DNA of 64,000 bases. Origin: Diaphorobacter aerolatus (GTDB taxonomy: Bacteria > Pseudomonadota > Gammaproteobacteria > Burkholderiales > Burkholderiaceae_C). The stretch lies in contig NZ_CP060783.1 of NCBI RefSeq assembly GCF_014489535.1, positions 4,857,501-4,921,500 on the forward strand, given 5' to 3'. Below the pieces are notes generated by a model that worked only from the letters and a program-made list of their open reading frames with translations, had not been told where the DNA came from and searched no databases. This document shows, one piece after another, positions 55,630 through 64,000 of this stretch. The position numbers were made by a program, and so were the translations under genes. Each line of letters starts with the position of its first letter. The first letter of the stretch is position 1.

Positions 55630-57267
55630 ATGCTGGGCCTAATGCAGAGTCAACCCCTGCTGATTTCTTCACTGATTCAGTTTGCCGAGCGCCACCACGG
55701 CGATGCGGAAATCGTTTCGCGCCGCGTGGAAGGAGACCTCCATCGCTACACCTACCGCGACCTGGCCCGACGTGCCCGCCAACTGGCCAACGCGCTGGAT
55801 GCGGACGGCGTGGCGTCCAGTGATCGCGTTGCGTCGCTCGCGTGGAACGGCTACCGCCACATGGAGCTGTACTTCGGCGTGAGCGGCTCGCAGCGCGTGC
55901 TGCACACCATCAACCCGCGCCTGCATGCGGAGCAGGTCACATGGATCGTCAACCATGCAGAAGACCAGATACTGTGCTTTGACACCAGCTTTCTGCCCAT
56001 CATCCAGGCCATTCACGACAAGTGCCCCACGGTGAAGAAGTGGGTGGCACTGTGCGACGCCGACAAGCTGCCGGCCGACAGCGGTATTCCCAACCTCGTG
56101 TCTTACGAGGCCTGGATTGGCGCACAGAGTGATGTCTACGTCTGGCCTGAGTTCGACGAAAACACCGCATCGAGCCTGTGCTACACGAGCGGCACCACCG
56201 GAAATCCCAAAGGCGCGCTGTACAGCCATCGTTCCACGGTGCTGCATGCATTCGCGGCGGCGCTGCCCGATGTGATGAGCATCTCCGCGCGTGACGCGGT
56301 GTTGCCCGTCGTACCGATGTTCCATGTGAACGCTTGGGGTACGCCCTACATGGCCGCGCTCACGGGTGCCAAGGTGGTGTTCCCTGGTCCGGCGCTCGAC
56401 GGCAAATCGGTATATGAACTGATCGAGGCCGAAGGCGTCACGATGGCAGCGGGCGTGCCCACGGTCTGGCAGATGCTGCTGAACCACGTCAGCGCCAACC
56501 AACTGAAATTCAACACGCTCAAACGAACCATCATCGGCGGCTCTGCCTGCCCTCCGGCGATGATCGATGCGTTCCAGGATCAATACGGCGTGACCGTGCT
56601 GCATGCCTGGGGCATGACGGAAATGAGTCCGCTGGGCTCGCTTTCCACGCTCAAGAACAAGCACCTGCATCTGCCCAAGGACGAGCAGATGAAACTGCTG
56701 CAAAAGCAGGGCCGGGCATTCTGCGGCGTCGATCTCAAGATCGTCGATGCCGAGGGCAGGGAACAGCCCTGGGACGGCAAGAGCTACGGTGACCTGATGG
56801 CGCGCGGCCACTGGGTTTTGCAGAGTTACTTCAAGGGTAGCAACCCGCTGGTGGCGGACGAGAACGGACGCGGCTGGTTTCCCACGGGCGATGTGGCCAC
56901 CATCGATCCGGACGGCTTCATGCACATCACCGACCGCACCAAGGATGTGATCAAGTCCGGCGGCGAATGGATCAGCTCCATCGACCTCGAGAACATCGCC
57001 ATGGCCCACCCCGCCGTCGCAATGGCCGCCTGCATCGGCATGCCGCATCCCAAGTGGGACGAGCGTCCCATCGTTGCCGTGGCGCTCAAGCCCGGCAAGC
57101 AACTGACGCGTGAGGAATTGCTCCAGTTCTACGAAGGCAAGACCGCCAAATGGCAGATTCCCGATGACGTGGTGTTTGTGGAAGCCATTCCGCTCGGTGC
57201 CACGGGCAAGATGCTCAAGACCAGGCTGCGCGAGGATTTGAAGGGCTACAGGCTGCCCGGGCTGTAG
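55630..57267 (+). CDS. Medium/long-chain fatty acid-CoA ligase (AlkK-like)
   Basis: 545 residues, intact, start [28 protein letters not shown]-binding motif [41 protein letters not shown], then [31 protein letters not shown] and catalytic Lys in [12 protein letters not shown]. Substrate chain length is uncertain. A strong terminator separates it from livHMGF. Confidence 0.88.
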   Translation: MLGLMQSQPLLISSLIQFAERHHGDAEIVSRRVEGDLHRYTYRDLARRARQLANALDADGVASSDRVASLAWNGYRHMELYFGVSGSQRVLHTINPRLHAEQVTWIVNHAEDQILCFDTSFLPIIQAIHDKCPTVKKWVALCDADKLPADSGIPNLVSYEAWIGAQSDVYVWPEFDENTASSLCYTSGTTGNPKGALYSHRSTVLHAFAAALPDVMSISARDAVLPVVPMFHVNAWGTPYMAALTGAKVVFPGPALDGKSVYELIEAEGVTMAAGVPTVWQMLLNHVSANQLKFNTLKRTIIGGSACPPAMIDAFQDQYGVTVLHAWGMTEMSPLGSLSTLKNKHLHLPKDEQMKLLQKQGRAFCGVDLKIVDAEGREQPWDGKSYGDLMARGHWVLQSYFKGSNPLVADENGRGWFPTGDVATIDPDGFMHITDRTKDVIKSGGEWISSIDLENIAMAHPAVAMAACIGMPHPKWDERPIVAVALKPGKQLTREELLQFYEGKTAKWQIPDDVVFVEAIPLGATGKMLKTRLREDLKGYRLPGL

Positions 57268-57298
57268 GCAGAACCCATTGCTCAATGAAGCACTGGTT

Positions 57299-57330
57299 GG
57301 CGCGCGTTCCTTGCGGGACGCGCGCCTTTT
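57299..57330 (+). terminator. Rho-independent terminator after the acyl-CoA synthetase
   Basis: GGCGCGCGTTCC pairs with GGGACGCGCGCC (one G-U) around loop TTGC, followed by TTTT. Confidence 0.75.
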
Positions 57331-57383
57331 GCTTGATTTGGAGTTCCGGCATCTTCTTCCACCCTGCGCATGACATCCCTTCG

Positions 57384-58340
57384 ATGACCTTAGAGTTCGC
57401 CGCCATTTCGCTTCTGAACGGCATCAGCTACGGCCTGCTGCTGTTCATGCTGAGCGCAGGGCTTACGTTGATTTTCAGCATGATGGGCGTGCTGAATTTT
57501 GCGCATGCGAGCTTCTACATGCTCGGGGCTTATCTGGGTTATTCGTTGTCGGGCGTGATGGGTTTCTGGGCGGCGCTGATCGTCGCGCCGCTGCTCGTGG
57601 GGCTGCTTGGCGCGGCCTTCGAGCGTTTTGTGCTGCGGCGTGTGCACGCGTCCGGACATGTCGCGGAACTGCTGGTGACCTTCGGTCTGTCCTATCTGGT
57701 GCTCGAAGTCGTGCAACTCCTCTGGGGCCGGTCCGTGGTCGCGTATCAACTGCCGCCGTTTTTGCAAGGATCGCTGTTCAGCCTGTATGACGTGCAGTTT
57801 CCCAGGTCACGCGCATTCATCATGCTGGTGGCGGTTTTGATGTTGCTGGTGCTGTGGTTCACGCTCAAGCGCACGCGCATCGGCTTGGTGATCCAGGCCG
57901 CACTCACTCACCCGCACATGGCCGAAGCGCTGGGGCACGACGTGCCACGCGTGTTCATGCTGGTGTTTGGCGCGGGCTGCGCGCTTGCGGGCCTGGCCGG
58001 CGTGATCGGTGGCAACACCTATGTGACCGAGCCGGGCATGGCCGCATCGGTGGGCTCGATCATCTTCGTGGTCGTAGTGGTCGGCGGCCTCGGATCGCTG
58101 GCGGGCGCGTTCGTCGCATCGCTGTTGATTGGCGTGGTTCAGACCTTTGCCGTGGGCCTCGACGTATCGGTGGCGCAGGTGCTTGCGGCATGGGGTTGGA
58201 CGGTCGACGCAGACACGGCGGCGGCGTCCACGCTGATGCGGATTAGCCTTTCGCAGATCGCACCCATTCTTCCGTTTTTGCTGTTGGTGGCGATGCTCGT
58301 CGTGCGACCGCGCGGGCTGCTCGGAGCACGTGAGGGATGA
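57384..58340 (+). CDS. livH: Branched-chain amino-acid-type ABC permease LivH
   Basis: 318 residues, intact, start MTLEFAAISLLNGISYGLLLFMLSAGLTLIFSMMGVLNFAHASFYMLG. The EAA-like region and ASVGSIIFVVVVVGGLGSLAGAFVASLLIG are typical. Overlaps livM by 4 bp. No binding-protein gene precedes the operon. Confidence 0.88.
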   Translation: MTLEFAAISLLNGISYGLLLFMLSAGLTLIFSMMGVLNFAHASFYMLGAYLGYSLSGVMGFWAALIVAPLLVGLLGAAFERFVLRRVHASGHVAELLVTFGLSYLVLEVVQLLWGRSVVAYQLPPFLQGSLFSLYDVQFPRSRAFIMLVAVLMLLVLWFTLKRTRIGLVIQAALTHPHMAEALGHDVPRVFMLVFGAGCALAGLAGVIGGNTYVTEPGMAASVGSIIFVVVVVGGLGSLAGAFVASLLIGVVQTFAVGLDVSVAQVLAAWGWTVDADTAAASTLMRISLSQIAPILPFLLLVAMLVVRPRGLLGAREG

Positions 58341-59598
58341 ACGTGATGCAGGCTCCTCCGCAACGCGCAGGGTCGCGCAAGACCATGTGGCTGGCGTTTG
58401 CGCTGCTGGCCATCGCCTTGCTCGCCGCGCCGATTGTTGCGTCAAGCAGCTTCGCCATCGGCGTGTTCTCGCAGATCGGCTACGCCATCATCATTTGTCT
58501 CTCATACAACATGCTGTTCGGGCAGGGCGGCATGCTGAGTTTTGGCCATGCCGTGTATTCCGGGCTGGGTGCATTCGGTGCGGTACATGCGATCCGTCTG
58601 GCGTCGAGCGGGCAGCTTGCGATCCCGCTGGTTTTCGTGCCCATCGTCGGCGGGTTGACCGGCATGCTGGTTGCTGCCGTGTTCGGTTTTCTATGCACGC
58701 GCCGGGCAGGAACGACGTTCGCGATGATCACGCTGGGCATCGGCGAACTCGTGGCTGCGGTGGCGCTGATGTTTCCTGAACTCTTTGGAGGCGAGGGCGG
58801 TATCGGCATCGACCGCGTCTACGGCGCGCCAGTTTTCGGCGTGGCAGGTCTGACTTTCGGTCCCGCCATCCAGGTGTATTACCTGATCGCCGCATATTGC
58901 CTCGCCTGCACGCTCGCGATGTTCCTGTTCACCGGGACGCCGCTCGGCAGCATGCTCAACGCCGTGCGTGACAACCCGGTGCGTGCCGCGTTTGTCGGCT
59001 ACAACCCGCAGCGCGTGCGTCATCTTGCATTCATCGCGTCGGGCTTTTTTGCGGGCGTCGGTGGTGCGCTCATGGCGATTCATCTGGAGATTGTCACGGC
59101 CGCAGACAGTCTCGGAATGCTGCGTTCCGGCGCCTACCTGCTGTTCACTTTTCTGGGCGGTGCCGGTTTCTTTTTCGGCCCCGTCATCGGTGCCGTGCTC
59201 ATGGTGCTGTCCAGCGTTTTGCTCTCGCATCTGACGCGCGCCTGGCTTCTGTATCTGGGCCTCGCTTTCGTGCTGAGCGTGATGTATGCCCCGGGGGAGT
59301 CGCCGGTATGCTCGTGTCGTTCTTCCAGGCGCTGCGAAGCGGGCGCTTGCGCAGGCACTGGGGTTTGCTGATCGGCCTGTGCCTTTGCGGATTGCTCGCG
59401 CTTTCAGGTTGCGCGGCCTTGGTGGAGATGATCTACCACCTGCAACTGGAAGGCCACATCGATTCCGGCCTGACATTTATGAACATGACGCTCGACGTTC
59501 ATCGCCTTGCTGACTGGATCACGATGGGTGCGGCAGCACTGTGCGGCGCGGTAGCCGCGAAATTCCTCATCCACAGGATGAGGAAGGAACTGCCATGA
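58337..59598 (+). CDS. livM: Branched-chain amino-acid-type ABC permease LivM, frameshifted
   Basis: About 420 residues. FGQGGMLSFGHAVYSGLGAF and FTFLGGAGFFFGPVIGAVLM are typical LivM. A base is missing in a run of five Gs near 59291-59297; unrepaired the frame stops at 59371. Restored, a C-terminal extension of about 95 residues follows (AGMLVSFFQALRSG to HRMRKELP) with one or two additional hydrophobic segments. ATGA overlap with livG. Confidence 0.82.
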
Positions 59599-60374
59599 AC
59601 GGCGCCGCCGCTACCCAGGCACACGCGCTGGAGTTGCGCCACTTGCGCAAACGCTTCGGCAATACCGAAATCATTCGCGACCTCAGCATGACGATTCGGC
59701 ATGGCGAACGCGTCGCCATCATCGGCCCGAACGGCGCGGGCAAGTCCACGCTGTTCAATCTCATCAGTGGCGGCACGCGCGCGACGTCCGGTGAGGTGCT
59801 GCTCGATGGCGTGCAAATCACGTCGAAGCGGTCTTTTGAAATCAACCGCCTTGGCCTTGCACGCAGCTTTCAGATCAGCAACCTGTTTTTCAACCTGAGC
59901 GTGTTCGACAACCTGCGCTGCAGCGTGCTGTGGAGCATGGGATATCGCTACGCTTTCTGGCGACGACTTCGCCACGCACGGGATGCGAATCAGCGCACCG
60001 AGGAAATGCTCGAGAGCCTGGGTCTTGCCCACCGCCGCGCCGAGCTTGCATCGCGGCTGAGTTATGCCGAACAACGCGCCTTGGAGATCGGCATGACGGT
60101 GGCTGGCGGCGCGCGCGTGATTTTGCTCGACGAGCCCACCGCCGGAATGAGTCGCGGCGAGACCGCGCACTTCACCGGTCTCCTCCGCAAGCTCACGCAT
60201 GGCCGAACACTGCTCACTGTGGAGCACGACATGAGTGTGGTCTTCAACCTGGCCGATCGCGTGGCGGTGCTGGCGCAAGGAGAACTGATCGCATTCGATA
60301 CACCAGAGAGCATTCGCGCGAATGCTCTGGTGCAGCAGGCCTATCTCGGCACGGCGGACGCGGAGCTTCTCTGA
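59595..60374 (+). CDS. livG: ABC transporter ATPase LivG
   Basis: 259 residues, intact. Walker A IIGPNGAGKSTLFNLI; Q-loop region SFQISNLFFNLSVFDNL; signature SRLSYAEQRALEIGM; Walker B ARVILLDEPTAGMS; H-loop LTVEHDMSVVF. Works with LivF to power LivHM. Confidence 0.9.
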   Translation: MNGAAATQAHALELRHLRKRFGNTEIIRDLSMTIRHGERVAIIGPNGAGKSTLFNLISGGTRATSGEVLLDGVQITSKRSFEINRLGLARSFQISNLFFNLSVFDNLRCSVLWSMGYRYAFWRRLRHARDANQRTEEMLESLGLAHRRAELASRLSYAEQRALEIGMTVAGGARVILLDEPTAGMSRGETAHFTGLLRKLTHGRTLLTVEHDMSVVFNLADRVAVLAQGELIAFDTPESIRANALVQQAYLGTADAELL

Positions 60375-60375
60375 G

Positions 60376-61122
60376 ATGCTGCAAATCAGCCAACTGCACG
60401 CCTGGTATGGAAAGAGCCATGTGCTGCACGGCGTGAATCTGCATGTGAGCGCTGGCGAAATCGTCGCGCTGCTCGGACGCAATGGCTCGGGCCGATCCAC
60501 GCTTGCGAAGGCCGTCATGGCAATGGTGCCGTGGCAAGGCGAAATGCAATGGAACAACCAGCGTCTGGACACGCTGAAAACCTTTGAAATCGCCCGACAG
60601 GGCATTGGCTACGTGCCTGAAAGCCGCGACGTTTTTTCGGCGCTTACCGTGCAGCAAAACCTGATGCTCGGAATCCAGCGGAAACCGGCCCATGAGGCAC
60701 GCTGGAGCGTAGACGATATGTATACGCTGTTCCCGCAACTGGGAGCACGCCGCAATGTCGCGGCTGGCCTGCTTTCTGGCGGTGAGCAGCAAATGCTCAC
60801 GCTGTGCCGCACTTTGATGGGTGACCCGCAACTCATCATCATCGACGAGCCCACCGAAGGGCTTGCTCCCATGGTCGTTCAACAGCTTGCACACTTTCTT
60901 GCGCGCTTGAGGGACATCGGCATTGCGGTCCTGCTGATCGAGCAGAAACTCAGCATCGCGCTGGAGATTGCCGATCGCGTCCTCGTGATGGGACGCGGCG
61001 AGATCGTGTTTGAAGGAAGCGCGATGCAATTGCGCGCTGACACGGCTATTCGCAGCGAATGGCTGGAGCCTGTTCACCCAACCCACGGGGTCGCGCAAGC
61101 CAGGCAGGGCCGCTCATGTTAG
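60376..61122 (+). CDS. livF: ABC transporter ATPase LivF, with Arg in the Walker A position
   Basis: 248 residues, intact. LHAWYGKSHVLHGVNL, then Walker A LLGRNGSGRSTLAKAV, where the invariant Lys is Arg. Signature LLSGGEQQMLTLCRTLM, Walker B LIIIDEPTEGLAP, H-loop-like LLIEQKLS. The Lys-to-Arg change recurs in some Burkholderiales LivF proteins as I recall, so the pair may rely mainly on one ATP site. Confidence 0.87.
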   Translation: MLQISQLHAWYGKSHVLHGVNLHVSAGEIVALLGRNGSGRSTLAKAVMAMVPWQGEMQWNNQRLDTLKTFEIARQGIGYVPESRDVFSALTVQQNLMLGIQRKPAHEARWSVDDMYTLFPQLGARRNVAAGLLSGGEQQMLTLCRTLMGDPQLIIIDEPTEGLAPMVVQQLAHFLARLRDIGIAVLLIEQKLSIALEIADRVLVMGRGEIVFEGSAMQLRADTAIRSEWLEPVHPTHGVAQARQGRSC

Positions 61123-61302
61123 GCGCGGGTAGGGACCCGCGCAAGGAATGCAACGCCGCAAGGACTGCACAACGCGATCCCGTACGTTGTGTGAATAGGC
61201 ACTGGAGATTTGAAAGGCTCGGGCGAGATTCGGCAAGGTCGGTTAAATTGCGTGAATTGGTCTTTTCAGTTGCTGTAAACGAACAATCAGGAGCCTTGTC
61301 CC

Positions 61303-61851
61303 ATGCGCAAAATGTCCCGTGTCTACCGAGCACTCGCCACCAGTGTTCTTTCGCTCGGCCTGATGGCAATGGCCGAGGCGGCGCTCAAGCCGGGCGATCC
61401 TGCCCCTGCGTTCAAGACCACTGCCGCCCTTGCGGGCAAGGCATTTCCGTTCGACGTTGCTGCGGCCCTCAAGAAAGGGCCGGTCGTGCTGTATTTCTTT
61501 CCCAAGGCGTTCACCCAGGGCTGCACCCTTGAGGCACACGCCTTTGCAGAAGCCACGCCGCAGTTCAACCAACTCGGCGCAACAGTCGTTGGCATCTCTC
61601 ACGACGATATCGACACCTTGAAAAAGTTCTCGACCGAAGCCTGCCGGGACCAGTTCGCGGTTGCCTCGGATCCGGACGCAAAAACCATCCGCGCCTACGA
61701 CGCCACCAACGCCGCTAGGCCCAATATGGCGGACCGGATTTCTTACGTCATCGGCACGGACGGCAAAGTCGTGTTCGCGCACGAGGGCAGTGATCCCGAG
61801 GCGCACGTGAAGAGGACATTGGAGGCGGTGAAAAAGTTGGCGGGACGGTAG
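61303..61851 (+). CDS. Exported peroxiredoxin (AhpC/TSA, BCP-like)
   Basis: 182 residues, intact. Signal peptide MRKMSRVYRALATSVLSLGLMAMAEAA, then LKPGDPAPAFKTTAALAGKAF and YFFPKAFTQGCTLEAHAFAE with the peroxidatic Cys. No second Cys five residues on, so probably a 1-Cys type or one using another thiol. Reduces periplasmic peroxides. The 180 bp upstream hold nothing specific. Confidence 0.85.
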   Translation: MRKMSRVYRALATSVLSLGLMAMAEAALKPGDPAPAFKTTAALAGKAFPFDVAAALKKGPVVLYFFPKAFTQGCTLEAHAFAEATPQFNQLGATVVGISHDDIDTLKKFSTEACRDQFAVASDPDAKTIRAYDATNAARPNMADRISYVIGTDGKVVFAHEGSDPEAHVKRTLEAVKKLAGR

Positions 61852-61912
61852 CGCCAAATCTCACGGCGGCAGGACGCGCATGAATTGAAGTCAGGTGGTC
61901 AATGAACAGGCC

Positions 61913-62200
61913 TTAGTTCTTGGCCTCGATTTCAGGCAGCGAATCGAGCGGAATTTCCGTGCCGTCCATGGCAACGAGCACGCCCGAACTGGCGGCATCG
62001 ACTTCGATGCTTGCGCCCATGAAACGATCTCGGCGCGGCGTGGTGCGTGCGTCAGGAAATGCCACCATTCCGACGGTCTGGAGTTCAAGCAGGCGATCCG
62101 CCTGAGCCGGGGATAGCACGATCTTTTGAGGGTAGGCGTCGTCGTGCGCCTTCCAGTGGGCGCGCAACGCGTGGACGACGGTCATGTAAATGTCAGACAT
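61913..62200 (-). CDS. Hypothetical protein (95 aa)
   Basis: MSDIYMTVVHALRAHWKAHDDAYPQKIVLSPAQADRLLELQTVG to DSLPEIEAKN; intact. Start at 62200 chosen as the first with family-like N-terminus; an upstream start at 62335 would add a low-complexity stretch. Mixed alpha/beta, no known domain seen. Confidence 0.55.
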   Translation of the reverse strand: MSDIYMTVVHALRAHWKAHDDAYPQKIVLSPAQADRLLELQTVGMVAFPDARTTPRRDRFMGASIEVDAASSGVLVAMDGTEIPLDSLPEIEAKN

Positions 62201-62356
62201 GCGGTCAAGTGTAGTCTGCGGAGGCGGTGCAGTGATCGTCGGCCACGCCGGATTTCGGCGTGATCCGCCGAACGGCGCCAGAACCCTGAGCAACGCCCGT
62301 TCGGGCAGCAGCTCAGGGGTTCCAGCTCGTTGCATCGTTTGTCAGACCACCTTCCT

Positions 62357-62917
62357 TCAGGAACGCAGGCCCACCGCAGCCAAAGCGAATACCGAGTTGG
62401 GCACGTTCTGCGCCGGGAACTGGGTCCTCGCGGAGGTGCGTCCCTTCAGGCGTTTGACGGCGGAACCCAGACGCGTTGCCGAGTCTCTCGTCCGCTCTGC
62501 GGATTGCACGACGCTTTGCTGGGCGACCAGATCGGCGACGGTGACCGACTGCAGATAGTCGAGTACGCGAGAGTGAAAGTTCGTCCAGAGCTCGGCGGTC
62601 ATCTTGCCGGAGGGCGAGTCTTCGCGCAGGTTGCCGTTCTCGTCGGCCTCCGCGTTCATCACACGGTCCGATGCCTTGACGATGTCGGCGATGGACACGT
62701 CGCTGGCGGGTCGGGCCAGCGTGTAGCCGCCACCGGGGCCACGAATGCTGCGCACAAGTCCCGCACGGCGTAGCGCACTGAAGATGTCTTCCAGATAGGA
62801 CAACGAGATGCCTTGGCGCGCGCTGATGCTCGGCAGCGCCACGGGATGTCCGTGAGAGCGGGAAGCAAGATCGGTGATGGCGGTAACAGCCATTTTTCCG
62901 CGAGTGGTGAGGCGCAT
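62357..62917 (-). CDS. Rrf2/IscR-family regulator lacking the iron-sulfur cysteines
   Basis: 186 residues, intact. MRLTTRGKMAVTAITDLASRS, then a wing with SALRRAGLVRSIRGPGGGYTLARP, typical Rrf2/IscR HTH. The region that in IscR holds three Cys reads MNAEADENGNLREDSPSGKM, and there is no Cys in the whole protein. So it cannot bind an Fe-S cluster in the standard way. No isc genes lie next to it. Confidence 0.8.
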   Translation of the reverse strand: MRLTTRGKMAVTAITDLASRSHGHPVALPSISARQGISLSYLEDIFSALRRAGLVRSIRGPGGGYTLARPASDVSIADIVKASDRVMNAEADENGNLREDSPSGKMTAELWTNFHSRVLDYLQSVTVADLVAQQSVVQSAERTRDSATRLGSAVKRLKGRTSARTQFPAQNVPNSVFALAAVGLRS

Positions 62918-63155
62918 GATGGGCTCCTTGGGTTGGCCCGACGCTTATCATGTCGGGCCTGAGATTCGAGTGTCGGATGCGATGCATGCTTGAGCAGTCA
63001 AACTGCGTGGGCTGCATCGGGAAAGCAACTTCGGGAGTGTCGGCCCGTGTGAACGTTTGAAGCGCATCAGGTCACACAGGTGCCATCGGCAGAGAGGTCA
63101 CGCGGCGATGGTTGTGGGAAAACCAGCAAAGCACGCGCGTGCCCGGCCAACAGCG

Positions 63156-63550
63156 TTAGGCCGGCAAGGTCGAGACTCGGGGAGGTTTGGGCCTTCGTTT
63201 GAGCGAAGGCGAATGCGGCGCAATCGGCCGCTCGTCCATCAGACGAACGCGCAGTGGCGTCTCTGAATAGGTCCGATCAGGAGGGCTCAGCAAGTCCGGC
63301 AGATCGATGGCGAAATCATCGAGGACTTGCTGCATCAGCATGCTGCCTGCCGGGACCTGCTCTGCGGGCGCCGGGAGGGCGTGTCGTGCAATTGCCGTGC
63401 TTCATGCACGTGTGCAGCGGCAGTCAGCTTGAGAGCAATGCTTTGAGAAATCGCGCTATGAGACGTGCCATGGTCCGCCGCGCAATGCGCCGACGCCCCA
63501 AAAGCAAGAATGAAGTATGCGCTGAGTAGCGCTATAACCCACCGTAACAT
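63156..63550 (-). CDS. Hypothetical exported protein, frameshifted
   Basis: About 131 residues after repair. Signal peptide MLRWVIALLSAYFILAFGASAHC; a base is missing in ccc near 63375-63380, after which PAPAEQVPAGSMLMQQVLDDFAIDLPDLLSPPDRTYSE to RVSTLPA follows. Unrepaired, the two parts are separate frames (63335-63550 and 63156-63341). No family recognised. Confidence 0.5.
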
Positions 63551-63710
63551 AGTCGCTTAATTATACGCAATTGGATGCGGAGCCGCTAATAGACTCTCAA
63601 AGCATGCATTGCGAATTGCATAGATTTTTCGCAGCCCGTATGCATTGGATGCTATTAAAAACAAAGCACGCCACGGATTCGGCTATGAAAACCCGGTCCA
63701 GCAGGTCAGC

Positions 63711-64000
63711 TCAGCGTGACATGGCCTCACCAAGGCGCACTGGGCGCGCGGCTATCCAATCCGGCTGGAACTCCACCGCTCCCGGTTCAAACAGCAGTAC
63801 CACCGTCGACCCGAGCAGGAATCGTCCCATCTCCGCACCTTTGCGCAGTTTGACCGGCTTGTCGGCATAGGTCCAATTGCGCACCGTACCCGGGCGAGGC
63901 GGATTGACGAGGCCATGCCAGACCGTCGCCATGCTGCCAACGATGGTCGCGCCCACCAGTACCAAGGCCATCTTGCCAAGTGGCGTGTCGAACATGCAGA
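63711..64000 (-). CDS. psd: Phosphatidylserine decarboxylase, C-terminal part (runs off the window)
   Basis: The visible part reads [28 protein letters not shown] and [20 protein letters not shown]. The LGST motif is the self-cleavage site that makes the pyruvoyl prosthetic group. The enzyme makes phosphatidylethanolamine at the inner membrane. Its N-terminal part lies beyond 64000, so 63995 is not the true start. Confidence 0.88.
   Translation of the reverse strand, partial: CMFDTPLGKMALVLVGATIVGSMATVWHGLVNPPRPGTVRNWTYADKPVKLRKGAEMGRFLLGSTVVLLFEPGAVEFQPDWIAARPVRLGEAMSR

Overview
The window is GC-rich proteobacterial DNA, most likely from a Comamonadaceae-type betaproteobacterium (Burkholderiales). 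The grounds are the housekeeping block selO-msrB-yciB-bolA-PPIase, the Bug-type binding proteins, the livHMGF permease and the IncP/PRTRC mobile DNA. This is inferred from gene content; there is no rRNA or tRNA here to confirm it.

Layout. (1) 0.2-16.6 kb is a catabolic region: an AtuA-like protein, its small ferredoxin-fold partner and a two-subunit biotin-dependent acyl-CoA carboxylase, followed by two tandem IclR regulators, a Cache chemoreceptor, an orphan branched-chain amino-acid-type binding protein, two enoyl-CoA hydratases, two Bug binding proteins, a MaoC hydratase and a class III CoA-transferase. One operator-like motif, CAAAATGAAATTAG or close variants, lies in front of the carboxylase operon, the first iclR and the CoA-transferase operon, and suggests one regulon. 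(2) 17-33 kb is accessory DNA: TIGR02391, zinc-ribbon RES and PIN proteins, then a full PRTRC cassette (ParB, E, C, F, B, A, ThiF, then D after an H-NS/integrase insertion) and a Cas4-like/CFI-box pair. (3) 33.3-48.4 kb looks like a separate element nested in that accessory DNA. It is bounded by 16-bp direct repeats next to a P4-type integrase and carries IncQ-like repA/repC, an RP4-type oriT, traK, traJ, trbJ, trbK, trbL and four IncP KorB operators without korB, plus a resolvase, sce7726, sce7725 and zinc-ribbon RES cargo. (4) 48.5-49.7 kb is an EVE-HNH endonuclease. (5) 50-64 kb is ordinary chromosome: hydrolase, DUF1624, PPIase, bolA, yciB, msrB, selO, acyl-CoA synthetase, livHMGF, peroxiredoxin, an Rrf2 regulator and the end of psd.

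Main ideas. The PRTRC cassette combines a ThiF/E1-like enzyme, a JAMM protease, an E2-like protein B and a small protein C, so it looks like a bacterial ubiquitin-like conjugation system attached to a ParB/actin-like partition module. The nested element looks like a satellite of IncP plasmids: it has their oriT, two of their relaxosome proteins, their entry-exclusion genes and their KorB sites, but no relaxase and no transfer ATPases.

Caution. About thirty genes or gene parts are broken by single-base shifts. Nearly all are a missing G or C in a short G/C run, in accessory and housekeeping genes alike. I read these as base-calling errors and annotate across them; positions are given in each entry.
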